A stretch of 64,000 nt of DNA, taken from NCBI GenBank assembly GCA_038240605.1, contig JBBSDP010000023.1:1-64000 (forward strand), read 5' to 3'. How positions within the stretch are numbered: the stretch's first letter is position 1; each line of letters starts with the position of its first letter. A program made the translations under genes and the position numbers. This document shows positions 25,893 to 34,014 of this stretch, piece by piece. The notes under the pieces are model-generated. The model was not told the origin of the DNA. It did no database searches and was given only the letters and a program-made list of their open reading frames with translations. The stretch comes from JBBSDP01 sp038240605. Lineage in GTDB: Bacteria; Planctomycetota; Phycisphaerae; Tepidisphaerales; Tepidisphaeraceae.

Positions 25893-26591
25893 TCACGGCA
25901 GGTCGAGGAGGATGATCTCTGAATCGTGCGTTGCCTCGATCGTCAGCGTCAACCCGCCGGCGGCTCGGGCCTGGTCGGCCTTCTCCACGGGCTTGCCGTT
26001 AACGGTCAGCGCGCCGTCGATGACGAACAGGTACGCGTGGCGCTTCTCGCCACCGTCGAGCGAGACGCGCTGTCCGGCGGACAGTTTCGAGACGTAGATC
26101 GTCGCGTCCTGGTCGATCGCCAGCGTGTCCGGCGTCTGGCCGGACGACACGACCGGCAGGAGCCGGCCGCTTCGCTGCCCGGCGGAAAACTGCCGCTGCT
26201 CCCACCGCGGCGCATTGTCACGGCGACGCGGCATGACCCAGAGTTGGAGCAGATGGACCGGCTGGTCCGGCGACGGGTTGAACTCCGAGTGGACGATTCC
26301 GCGCCCGGCGGACATCACCTGCACTTCGCCCGGGTGGACGACGCCGCGGTTGCCGAGCTGGTCGCGGTGCTCGAGCTGACCGTCGATCACGTAGGTGATG
26401 ATCTCCATGTCCCGGTGCGGGTGCATCGGGAAACCCTGGCCCGGCTGGATCACGTCGTCGTTGAAGACGCGCAGCGCGCTCCAGTACATGTTTTCCGGGT
26501 CGTAGTAGTCGGAGAACGAGAAGTGCCAGTTGGTCTGCAGCCAGCCGTGGTCGGCCGAGTGGCGATCCCGCGATCGGATGACATTAATCAT
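25893..26591 (-). CDS. Pirin-family bicupin
   Basis: 232 residues from ATG 26591 (MINVIRSRDRHSADHGWLQT). The iron-binding cupin residues are in FPMHPHRDMEIITYVIDG and GRGIVHSEFNPS; the second cupin half follows (ATIYVSKLSAGQRVSLDGGE, YLFVIDGALTVNGKPV). YhhW-type pirins have quercetinase-like dioxygenase activity. A 20-bp inverted repeat 20 bases upstream matches one upstream of the adjacent MarR gene, so this gene is probably regulated by that protein. Confidence 0.93.
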   Translation of the reverse strand: MINVIRSRDRHSADHGWLQTNWHFSFSDYYDPENMYWSALRVFNDDVIQPGQGFPMHPHRDMEIITYVIDGQLEHRDQLGNRGVVHPGEVQVMSAGRGIVHSEFNPSPDQPVHLLQLWVMPRRRDNAPRWEQRQFSAGQRSGRLLPVVSSGQTPDTLAIDQDATIYVSKLSAGQRVSLDGGEKRHAYLFVIDGALTVNGKPVEKADQARAAGGLTLTIEATHDSEIILLDLP

Positions 26592-26610
26592 GGCATGACT
26601 CCTTATGACG

Positions 26611-26630
26611 ATAGTCGTGATAACGATTAT
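26611..26630 (-). promoter_or_regulatory. Putative MarR operator upstream of the pirin gene
   Basis: On the minus strand ATAATCGTTATCACGACTAT is a 20-bp inverted repeat with 8 of 10 half-site positions matching. The core GTTATCACGA is identical to that at 27120-27139 upstream of the MarR gene. It sits 20-39 bases before the pirin start codon. Confidence 0.65.
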
Positions 26631-26646
26631 AGTACGCCGGCGGGCG

Positions 26647-27108
26647 TCACTCGGTTCGTTCGCGTGCCAGGCGCAGCAGTTCGGCGAGCGTCCGCAGGCG
26701 CCCCTTGCCGATCGAGCCGAGCTGGCGGCGGTGCAGCTGGAGGATCGGCTTGTCCAGCGACGCGGCGAGCCGTGCCCCCTCCGGGCTGATCGCCGCGCAG
26801 ACGACCCGTCGATCGCTCGGGTCGCGATGCCGGGCGATGAGGCCGCGGCCTTCGAGGCGATCGAGCAGGCGTGTGACGTCCGGGTCGTGGGTGAGCATCC
26901 GCCGTCCGATCTGCCCGCACGGCAGTCCGGGCCGCCCCGCCGCCCGCAGAATGCGAAGCACGTTGTAGTGGGTCGGCGATAGGCCATAGGGCTTCAGCAG
27001 CTCAGCCGCCTCGGTTTCCAGCACGTCGGCAGTACGGAGGATGTTCAGGAACGCCGCCTGCTCGGGGCTGCGCCGGGTATCGGATGGGTCGGGGGAGCGG
27101 TCTATCAT
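26647..27108 (-). CDS. MarR-family transcriptional regulator
   Basis: 153 residues. Winged-helix pattern: LSPTHYNVLRILRAAG, LPCGQIGRRMLTHDPDVTRL (recognition helix), LDRLEGRGLIARHRDPSDRR (wing with the DxR motif), then the C-terminal dimer helix. It is upstream of and co-directional with the pirin gene, and each has its own copy of the same operator, consistent with a repressor responding to phenolic or oxidising ligands. The ligand is not inferable. Confidence 0.93.
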   Translation of the reverse strand: MIDRSPDPSDTRRSPEQAAFLNILRTADVLETEAAELLKPYGLSPTHYNVLRILRAAGRPGLPCGQIGRRMLTHDPDVTRLLDRLEGRGLIARHRDPSDRRVVCAAISPEGARLAASLDKPILQLHRRQLGSIGKGRLRTLAELLRLARERTE

Positions 27109-27119
27109 TGCGGGGGATA

Positions 27120-27139
27120 ATAAATGTTATCACGATTAA
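27120..27139 (+). promoter_or_regulatory. Putative MarR autoregulatory operator
   Basis: ATAAATGTTATCACGATTAA shares GTTATCACGA with the pirin operator and has the same imperfect dyad. It lies 12-31 bases upstream of the MarR start codon. Confidence 0.6.
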
Positions 27140-27153
27140 TGTCGATGCGCCAA

Positions 27154-28113
27154 TCACCTCACTTGGTTGATCGGCCGTCCGGCCAGGAAGGCGGCGACGT
27201 TCTCCGCGGTCGTCTTCATGGCGCGGCGCCGGGCGGCGAGGGTCGCCCAGGCGATGTGGGGGGTGATGATGCAGCGCGGGGCCTTCAGCAGGGGATTGTC
27301 CGGCGAGATCGGTTCGGCCGTGGTCACGTCGACGGCTGCCCCCGCAATCGTTCCGCGTTTCAGCGCGTCGGCCAGGTCGGCCTCCACCACCAGCGCGCCG
27401 CGCGCGGTGTTGATCAGCATCGCCGAGGGCTTCATCGTCGCAATCCGCCCGGCGTTGACCATTCCCTGGGTTTGTGGAGTCAGTGGACAGTGCAGGGAGA
27501 TCACGTCTGCTTCGGCGAAGAGCTCGTCGAGGGAGCGGAAGGCAAACGGCGCATACGCGGGCCGCTCGGCCGCGGACCGGCTCGTGGCGATCACCTTCAT
27601 TCCCAGCGCATGGGCGAGTTCGCCCACCCGGCGTCCGATTCGTCCGAAGCCGACGATCCCCATCGTCAGCCCGCTCAGCTCGATCAGCGGGCGCTTTACC
27701 AGGCACCAGTCGATCGACGCCGACCACTCCCCCCGCTTCACCGCCGCATCATGCTCGCCGACGGCGCTGCACAGCTCGAGCAGCAGCGCGACGACGAACT
27801 GGGCGACCGAATCCGTGCCGTATTCCGGGATGTTGGATACGACGACATTCCGCCTTGCCGCCGCGGCAACGTCGATGATGTTGTAGCCCGTGGCGGTGAC
27901 GGCGACGAACTTCAGCGCGGGCAGCCGGTCGATCGCGCCCGCGCCAAGGGGCACCTTGTTGGTGACGAGCACGTCGGCGCCGTCGGCCCGCGCGAGCAGC
28001 TCGCCGGGCGGCGTTCGCGGATAGACGATCAGCTCGCCCAGCGTCGATAGCGCGTCCCAGGGATTGTCCCCGGGGTTGAGGGTGTGGCCGTCCAGTACGA
28101 CGATGCGCGACAT
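27154..28113 (-). CDS. D-2-hydroxyacid dehydrogenase (glycerate dehydrogenase-like)
   Basis: 319 residues from ATG 28113 (MSRIVVLDGHTLNPGDNPWD). NAD-binding loop GIVGFGRIGRRVGELAHALG; catalytic Arg in INTARGALVVEADLADAL, Glu in TTAEPISPDNPLL, His in CIITPHIAWATLAARRR. The N-terminus and NIPEYGTDSVAQFVVALLLE fit hydroxypyruvate/glycerate reductases. The substrate is inferred from overall similarity. Tail of the gene faces the MarR gene. Confidence 0.93.
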   Translation of the reverse strand: MSRIVVLDGHTLNPGDNPWDALSTLGELIVYPRTPPGELLARADGADVLVTNKVPLGAGAIDRLPALKFVAVTATGYNIIDVAAAARRNVVVSNIPEYGTDSVAQFVVALLLELCSAVGEHDAAVKRGEWSASIDWCLVKRPLIELSGLTMGIVGFGRIGRRVGELAHALGMKVIATSRSAAERPAYAPFAFRSLDELFAEADVISLHCPLTPQTQGMVNAGRIATMKPSAMLINTARGALVVEADLADALKRGTIAGAAVDVTTAEPISPDNPLLKAPRCIITPHIAWATLAARRRAMKTTAENVAAFLAGRPINQVR

Positions 28114-28202
28114 CGGCGCCGATTGTAGAGGGCGGACGCATGCGCGCCGATATCGCACCCAAGTGAATTTGAGTGAGGAGCGCGCGCTTGGCGCGAGCCG
28201 GC

Positions 28203-28913
28203 TCAGTTGGCGGGGATGAGCTTCACTTCCTTGAGGTTCATCAGCGGCCCCCCGGTGAGCGGCCGGGCGGGGCGAAGCGTGAGCGTGGTCGGGCCGGCCG
28301 GCAGGGCGATCGTCGAGAGCGTGATGACCTTGAATTCCTCGGGGTTTCGCGTGGACTGGGTGTGGGCGGGCAGATCGTGCCCGCCAACGCTGATGATGAA
28401 GTCCCCGCCCCAGCCCTGTCCGCAGCCGTAGGTCAGGTCGATCTCGTACTTTTCCGCGGTGGCGGGACTCAGGCTCCAGCGCGCGACGTCGTCGGGCGTT
28501 CGCATGTCGGCGATCCAGGCCATCGTCAGCCGGGGATCATCCCGTTGGCGCTTTCGCTTCTTGTTCTTGTCCCTGTCCGAAAGTTTGTCTGGCTTGGGAG
28601 GCGGCGGCTTGGCGCCCCGTCGATCGTCCAGCCGGGCGTGGCCGCTGAGCTTTGCCTGGTCGGCCGGAAGATAAAGGGTCGCGTGCTCCGGTAGATCGGT
28701 CTCCTCGTCCAGCACGAGGGGTGTGACCGGCTTTGGCGGCGTGGCCCCGATAGGAGTTCCGGCGAGCTCGGCGGGGTGGGTGGGCTTGACCACCGGGGTA
28801 CCGACGTCGGCCCAGGACGAGCGCAATCGCATCGATCCAATCACGACGACGCCGGCCATCACCGTGAAGAACCCGAGCAGAGTGACCACCAACACCAGGA
28901 TGCTTCGAAACAC
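28203..28913 (-). CDS. Membrane-anchored protein with carbohydrate-binding-like C-terminal domain
   Basis: 236 residues, GTG start. One N-terminal helix (SILVLVVTLLGFFTVMAGVV) is followed by a Pro/Lys-rich linker (KPPPPKPDKLSDRDKNKKRK) and a beta-rich C-terminal domain, KYEIDLTYGCGQGWGGDFII, then PAGPTTLTLRPARPLTGGPL, LKEVKLIP. That end resembles the DUF5077-like sugar-binding modules attached to glycosidases. Function unknown. Confidence 0.7.
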   Translation of the reverse strand: MFRSILVLVVTLLGFFTVMAGVVVIGSMRLRSSWADVGTPVVKPTHPAELAGTPIGATPPKPVTPLVLDEETDLPEHATLYLPADQAKLSGHARLDDRRGAKPPPPKPDKLSDRDKNKKRKRQRDDPRLTMAWIADMRTPDDVARWSLSPATAEKYEIDLTYGCGQGWGGDFIISVGGHDLPAHTQSTRNPEEFKVITLSTIALPAGPTTLTLRPARPLTGGPLMNLKEVKLIPAN

Positions 28914-29014
28914 GCAATGCCTCCCGAATCTGCTCCGCCGCGCCCACGGGTTGGCCGGGCCGCGGGCCGGAACAATACTGCATACCCCGTACGACGCGTA
29001 ACATTGCCGGGGAA

Positions 29015-30163
29015 ATGATGATGATGATGATGATGATGTCGTCTTCGGGATTGTCGTCAGACGCGGCGATGGATCACCCGCTGCCGCGCACCGCCGCGGT
29101 GCTGCGCGAGGGGATGGAGCGCGGCCTCCACATTGGGGCCCTCGTCTACGTCTCCCGTTGCGGTCAGCCGGTGGGCGAACTGGCGCTGGGCGAATCGCGA
29201 GCGGGCATTGCGATGTCGCCGGAGACGCTCATGTTCTGGCTTTCGGCGAGCAAGCCGGTGACGGCGGTGGCGATCGCCCAGCTTGCGGAGCGCGGGCGTC
29301 TGAGCCTCGACGATCCGGTGGCGAAACACATTCCGGAATTTTCGGCCAAGGGGAAAGAGGTCGTGACGATCAGGCACATCCTCACCCACACCGGTGGGTT
29401 TCGCCTGCTGGAGACCGGGTGGCCGCAGACGCCGTGGGATCAAATTATTCCAAAACTCTGCGAGATGCCGCTGGAGCGCGGGTGGGTCCCGGGGCAGAAG
29501 GCGGGGTATCACCCGATGACGAGCTGGTTCGTCCTCGGCGAGATCGTCCGCCGGGCGGATGGACGGCTGCTCGAGCATTACGTTCGCGAGGAAATTTTCG
29601 AGCCGCTGGGGATGGTCGATTCCTGGATCGGGATGCCGTCGGAGCATTGGGAGGCGTACGGGGATCGGCTGGGAATCCTTCAGCAGACCGACGTCCGGCC
29701 GATGCGTCCCTTCTCCGGCTTTGATACGCGGGAGAGCGCGACGCATTGCCGCCCCGGCGCCAATGGCATCGGCACGGTCCGCGAGCTCGGACGATTCTAC
29801 GAGGCGCTGCTGGCCGGCGGCGCGCTGGGCGGACGCCGCATCCTGCGCCCCGCAACCGTTCATGAGATGACGATGCGCCAGCGGATCGGCATGTTCGACG
29901 AAACCTTTAAGCACGTGATCGATTGGGGCCTTGGCTTCATCATCAACTCGAATCGATACGGCGCGGAAACCGTGCCGTACGGCTTCGGCGTCGACGCGGG
30001 TGAAAATACCTTCGGCCACAACGGCAAGCAGTGCAGCTCGGCCTTCGCCGACCCCGATAACGGCCTGGTGGTCGCGGTCATCTGCAACGGCACGCCTGGC
30101 GAAGCCGAGCACGACCGCCGGATGCGGGCGATACAGCAGGCAATTTATCAGGATGTCGGATAG
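29015..30163 (+). CDS. Serine hydrolase of the beta-lactamase/esterase family
   Basis: 382 residues. Class C-like motifs: LSASKPVTAVAIAQLAERGR (SxxK nucleophile), ILTHTGGFRLLE, YHPMTSWFVLGEIV (the YxN-like position reads YHP) and FGHNGKQCSSAFADPDNGLV (HNG for KTG). It is probably a cytoplasmic or peripheral esterase; no signal peptide. The gene begins with eight consecutive ATG codons (29015-29038) behind a GGGG ribosome-binding site, followed by a Ser-rich segment, so the true start could be any of them or the ATG of MDHPLPRTAA. Confidence 0.88.
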   Translation: MMMMMMMMSSSGLSSDAAMDHPLPRTAAVLREGMERGLHIGALVYVSRCGQPVGELALGESRAGIAMSPETLMFWLSASKPVTAVAIAQLAERGRLSLDDPVAKHIPEFSAKGKEVVTIRHILTHTGGFRLLETGWPQTPWDQIIPKLCEMPLERGWVPGQKAGYHPMTSWFVLGEIVRRADGRLLEHYVREEIFEPLGMVDSWIGMPSEHWEAYGDRLGILQQTDVRPMRPFSGFDTRESATHCRPGANGIGTVRELGRFYEALLAGGALGGRRILRPATVHEMTMRQRIGMFDETFKHVIDWGLGFIINSNRYGAETVPYGFGVDAGENTFGHNGKQCSSAFADPDNGLVVAVICNGTPGEAEHDRRMRAIQQAIYQDVG

Positions 30164-30299
30164 CGGAAGTCGCTGAGCCGGCCTCGCCCTTGGACGGCGA
30201 TATTGGTGCTACAAAAATGCGGGTCGGCGTTGCAATCGGAATCGATGTGAGCACACGAAAAACTGTTCTCGGCGTCAGGCCACGCTACTATTGCATTCA

Positions 30300-31112
30300 A
30301 TGCCCGCACTGATCGAACTGACCAACCTCGACTTCGCCTACGGCGCGCAGACGGTCCTCAAGGAGATCAACCTCCGCGTCGAGGAAGGGTCCACGCTCGG
30401 GCTGATCGGTCCAAACGGGGGAGGCAAGACCACGCTCATTCGCCTGCTCCTGGGCTCACTGAAGCCGACGCGGGGGACCGTGCGAATTGCCGGGCTGACG
30501 GCGGCGGCGGCGGTCCGCCGGGGGGATTTGATCGGATACCTCCCGCAGAACCCGCGGGTGCCGTCGCAGTTTCCGGTGAGCGTTCGCCAAGTGGCCCGGC
30601 TGGGCCTGGCGGGCAAGACCGGCATGCTCCGCCCCCATGCGAAGGAAGATCTGGATTTCGTCGAGCGGCTCCTGGATCGCGGCGGTGTCGCCCATCTCGC
30701 CGATCGCCCCATCGGCTCCCTCTCCGGCGGGCAGTTGCAGCGCGTCCTGATCGCTCGGGCATTGGCGGCCCGCCCCCGCCTGCTGCTGCTCGATGAGCCG
30801 ACGACGGGGATCGATCGGGGCGGCCAGCAGCGGTTCAGCGAATTCATCGCCGATATCAAGAAGGAGCTGACGCTGACCGTCGTGCTGGTGAGTCACGACC
30901 TACGCGCCGTCTCCTCGATCTCCGATCGAATTGCCTGTCTTGACGGCACGCTCCATTACCACGACGTGCCGGATCACCTCCCGGCAGACCTCGTCTACCG
31001 CATGTTTGCCTGCGACCTGGAAGCGATGGGGATCAAGGGGGGACACGTCTGCACACATGGCGCCGATGGCGAAGGGGCCGCGACTTCAGTGGGTGAGCGC
31101 TCGGCGGTGTGA
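30300..31112 (+). CDS. Metal-type ABC transporter ATPase (ZnuC/MntB-like)
   Basis: 270 residues from ATG 30300 (MPALIELTNLDFAYGAQTVL). Walker A GPNGGGKTTLIRLLLG, Q-loop LPQNPRVPSQFPVSV, signature SLSGGQLQRVLIARALA, Walker B LLLLDEPTTGID, H-loop VLVSHDL. The sequence is of the zinc/manganese import class. Its likely permease is 5.4 kb away at 36509-37393; no binding-protein gene is seen. Confidence 0.93.
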   Translation: MPALIELTNLDFAYGAQTVLKEINLRVEEGSTLGLIGPNGGGKTTLIRLLLGSLKPTRGTVRIAGLTAAAAVRRGDLIGYLPQNPRVPSQFPVSVRQVARLGLAGKTGMLRPHAKEDLDFVERLLDRGGVAHLADRPIGSLSGGQLQRVLIARALAARPRLLLLDEPTTGIDRGGQQRFSEFIADIKKELTLTVVLVSHDLRAVSSISDRIACLDGTLHYHDVPDHLPADLVYRMFACDLEAMGIKGGHVCTHGADGEGAATSVGERSAV

Positions 31113-31196
31113 CGCGAAATCTGGCCTGCGCTGGGGCGGCCCGCGCCCCTCTACCGTTGCCGCCGCGCTCGGCATTCCTCCCTCGATGAAGGTCCG

Positions 31197-31940
31197 CTAC
31201 GCCGGGCTACCGGCTCGCGGAGGGACCGATTCGTATCCGTCGCGGCCCGGCGCGGTTTCGACGCGCTGCCCCAGTCGCCCTTTGTCCAGGTGATAAACGG
31301 TGTGGGCGACGGAAGCGGCGTTGGGATCGTGCGTCACCATGATCACCGTCTTCCCGAACTCCGAGTTCAGCCGGCGAAGGAGCGTGAGCACCTCGTGGGC
31401 ACTAGCGGCGTCAAGGTTGCCCGTCGGCTCATCGGCGAGGATCAGGTCCGGGTCGGTGACGATCGCGCGGGCGATCGCGACGCGCTGTTCCTGGCCGCCG
31501 GAGAGCTGGCGAGGGAAGTGGTGAGTGCGATCTTCCAGCCCCACGAGTTTCAGGGCGGTCAGGGCATGTTCGCGGCGTTGGGTGCGGTTCAGGCGCGTGA
31601 GTTTGAGCGGAAGCTCCACGTTCTCGGCCGCCGTCAGCACCGGGATCAGATTGAAGCTCTGGAAGACGAACCCGATGTGGGCGTTGCGCCAGCGTGCCAG
31701 GGCCTTCTCGCCGAGCGTCGCCGGGTCCTCGAAGAGGACCGTGATCGATCCGGAGGTCGGCCGGTCGATGCCCGCGATCAGGTGGAGGAGCGTGGACTTC
31801 CCCGACCCGCTCGGCCCCATCAGCGCAACGAAATCCCCGCGCGCGACGGTAGTGTTCACGTCCTCCAATGCCACGACGCGGGTCTGGCCCCGCAGGTATT
31901 CCTTGCCGAGCTGATGACATTGAACAATGGATTCAGACAT
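31197..31940 (-). CDS. LolD/MacB-type ABC transporter ATPase
   Basis: 247 residues. Walker A GPSGSGKSTLLHLIAGID, Q-loop FVFQSFNLIPVLTAAENVEL, signature QLSGGQEQRVAIARAI, Walker B LILADEPTGNLDA, H-loop VIMVTHDP. The ATPase class pairs with FtsX/MacB-fold permeases; no such permease is adjacent, so it is an orphan or works with a distant partner. The region immediately before its start codon is a heptamer repeat array. Confidence 0.93.
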   Translation of the reverse strand: MSESIVQCHQLGKEYLRGQTRVVALEDVNTTVARGDFVALMGPSGSGKSTLLHLIAGIDRPTSGSITVLFEDPATLGEKALARWRNAHIGFVFQSFNLIPVLTAAENVELPLKLTRLNRTQRREHALTALKLVGLEDRTHHFPRQLSGGQEQRVAIARAIVTDPDLILADEPTGNLDAASAHEVLTLLRRLNSEFGKTVIMVTHDPNAASVAHTVYHLDKGRLGQRVETAPGRDGYESVPPRAGSPA

Positions 31941-31943
31941 GCG

Positions 31944-32078
31944 GGGTTCAGGGTTGGTTCAGGGTTCAGGGTTCAGGGTTCAGGGTTCAGAGTTCAGGGT
32001 TCGGGATTCGGGGTTCGGGGATCGGACTATTCATCGTTTATCGTTCACACTTCATCGTTCACATGGCATCGTTCCGAC
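31944..32078 (+). repeat. 7-bp tandem repeat array filling an intergenic gap
   Basis: From 31944 the units are GGGTTCA, a variant, then GGGTTCA at 31962, 31969, 31976 and 31983, followed by GAGTTCA, GGGTTCG, GGATTCG, GGGTTCG, GGGATCG. After five other bases a second heptamer series runs TTCATCG, TTTATCG, TTCACAC, TTCATCG, TTCACAT, GGCATCG, TTCCGAC (32030-32078). The array occupies nearly the whole space between the ATPase start and the DUF2207 stop. The GGG tracts fit a G-quadruplex pattern. Confidence 0.95.
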
Positions 32079-32086
32079 TTACGGCT

Positions 32087-33853
32087 TTACCACGATCCGC
32101 CTCCCCCGCCGCCGAATCCGCCGCCGGAGGAGCCGCCTGAGAAACCGCTTGAGCCGCCGCCCCCGCTGCCGCTGGACGAGGGGCGGGAGGAGAAGGTCTG
32201 GCCCATCTGGTGCATGCCGCGGCCCAGGTCGTTGACGAAGAAGTAACTGTTGAAGCCAGTATTGTTGAGCGGCACGTACCAGTCGGGCGGCTGGGTGAGC
32301 AGGTCTTTGAACGTCGCGGCCCAGCGGTCGGCGACGCCGAGCACCATCGCGTAGGGAAGCAGACGGCCGAAGATCGTTGGGTCTTCCTTGGCCATCATGG
32401 CGATGCGGTCTTTCTCGACGAGGGCCAGGAATCGCTGGAATCCCTGGCACTCGCGGAGCGTGTGAGTGCCGAGGGCGGTCTTGGCGGGCATCGCGCGGGC
32501 GAAGGCATAGACGATAACGCCAGCGCCGGCCATACCCAACCCCCACGCGACGTGTCCGCTGGCAAAGCCGATGAAGGCCAGGATGACGCCTCCAACCGTG
32601 AGAAAGATTCCGATGCCGTAGTACACCGCGCGGACCGTATCGGGGTTGGCCGTGAAAAACTTTTTGCTCGTCAGCGATCGATAAATTTGGTCCTTGATTG
32701 AAGAGAGGTGGACGTAGAACCGGTCCTTCAGGTCTGAAAGGTAAGAGACGTTGCCGCTGGGGAAAATGCCCTCGAGGAACTCGCGCTCGTACGGCAGCAG
32801 CGGCGCCGCACCGGCGGGCGGGTCCTTGCGCACGAACTGATAGTCGTGGCTGGAAAAGAAGAAGAACTTATCGCCGTGCCGCTCCTTGATGGTCAGGTAG
32901 CCGCGGGCGGCGAGGTCGATGAGCGTCGAGACGATGTCCGCCATGTCACAGCGCTCGTCGATCAGCGTGCCGACCTCCGCCGGGGCGAGGTTCTCCGGCG
33001 GGTTCCATTCGACGGGAATCGCCTGCCCGACGCCGACGTCGCGCCCCGCGCGCCACCACTGCCCGCCGATCAGTCCTAATCCCACCGCCGGCAGCACGAT
33101 CGCGGGCCACCAGTCGCGGAACCACCAGAGAAATTCCTGCCAGGCCGACGGTGGCGTGACGCTTCCCGCCGGCAGGCCGACGACGATCGTCTGCCCGCTG
33201 CCGGGCATTAGCGCGCCGGTTTGGAACAGCAGATAGTCGTCGCGCCGTTCAACTTGCCCGTGATCGGTCGAGCCGAGCGGCCCCGCGAAGCTGTCAGCGC
33301 GGAGATCCGCGATGGTAGTTCCGGCCGGCGGATAAAAGCGTGTCGAGACATGCACGATCGGGTAGGGCCAATCGTTGCCGGTTGTGTTCCAATAGACTTC
33401 CGGCGCCTTGTCGAAAAAGTTCACCGCCCGCCGGACGAGATAATGGATGCGATACACGTGCGTTCCGATGACCTTCTGGCTGGCATCGCCGATGCGGAGG
33501 TTGATGTCCGGGCCCTGGCGCGCCGCTTCGTAGTGGACCGAGTTCCCCGAATCGTCCGTGACGCTCAGGATGTTCAGCGAGATCGTGTAGGGGTTGGCGT
33601 TGCGCTCGTACCGCACCGGGATACGGCGGTAAATCCCATGCCGACTGGTGTAGCCGAAATCCATGTGGATGGTTTCGGTGACGTCGAGTGACGTGTCTTT
33701 CAGCAGGCGAACATCGACATCGAAATCCTGGATCTGCTCCGCAACGGCGGCGCGCGGCAGCCCGACGTTGGCCGCGCAGACGGCGGCGCAGACGGCCCAA
33801 GCCCACTGGCACCGCGAAATCCGCGCAACGCGCCCGTCAATCCATTCCCGCAT
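32087..33853 (-). CDS. DUF2207 membrane protein
   Basis: About 588 residues from ATG 33853 (MREWIDGRVARI). Signal peptide, then the DUF2207 domain: DFDVDVRLLKDTSLDVTETI, HGIYRRIPVRYER, VYWNTTGNDWPYPI. Membrane helices lie near 235-255 and a pair about 425-465. The C-terminus is a Gly/Ser tail (GSGGGGSSGFSGGSSGGG and so on) ending in W, typical of the family. DUF2207 and LemA proteins often go together; here the LemA gene is 2 kb away on the other strand. Function unknown, probably envelope-related. Confidence 0.92.
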   Translation of the reverse strand: MREWIDGRVARISRCQWAWAVCAAVCAANVGLPRAAVAEQIQDFDVDVRLLKDTSLDVTETIHMDFGYTSRHGIYRRIPVRYERNANPYTISLNILSVTDDSGNSVHYEAARQGPDINLRIGDASQKVIGTHVYRIHYLVRRAVNFFDKAPEVYWNTTGNDWPYPIVHVSTRFYPPAGTTIADLRADSFAGPLGSTDHGQVERRDDYLLFQTGALMPGSGQTIVVGLPAGSVTPPSAWQEFLWWFRDWWPAIVLPAVGLGLIGGQWWRAGRDVGVGQAIPVEWNPPENLAPAEVGTLIDERCDMADIVSTLIDLAARGYLTIKERHGDKFFFFSSHDYQFVRKDPPAGAAPLLPYEREFLEGIFPSGNVSYLSDLKDRFYVHLSSIKDQIYRSLTSKKFFTANPDTVRAVYYGIGIFLTVGGVILAFIGFASGHVAWGLGMAGAGVIVYAFARAMPAKTALGTHTLRECQGFQRFLALVEKDRIAMMAKEDPTIFGRLLPYAMVLGVADRWAATFKDLLTQPPDWYVPLNNTGFNSYFFVNDLGRGMHQMGQTFSSRPSSSGSGGGGSSGFSGGSSGGGFGGGGGGSW

Positions 33854-34014
33854 GTTCCGAAGTATAACGCCGAACCGTTCACCATAAAGGGTGGCTCGGT
33901 CCACGGTGCGTTCGCATCAACGCCTCACCGCAGAAGCATCTCACCCTTGGCGAGCACCGGCGAATGACGGACAATCTGTAACGTCATTCATAACTCAATT
34001 GGCGGACGCAACCA

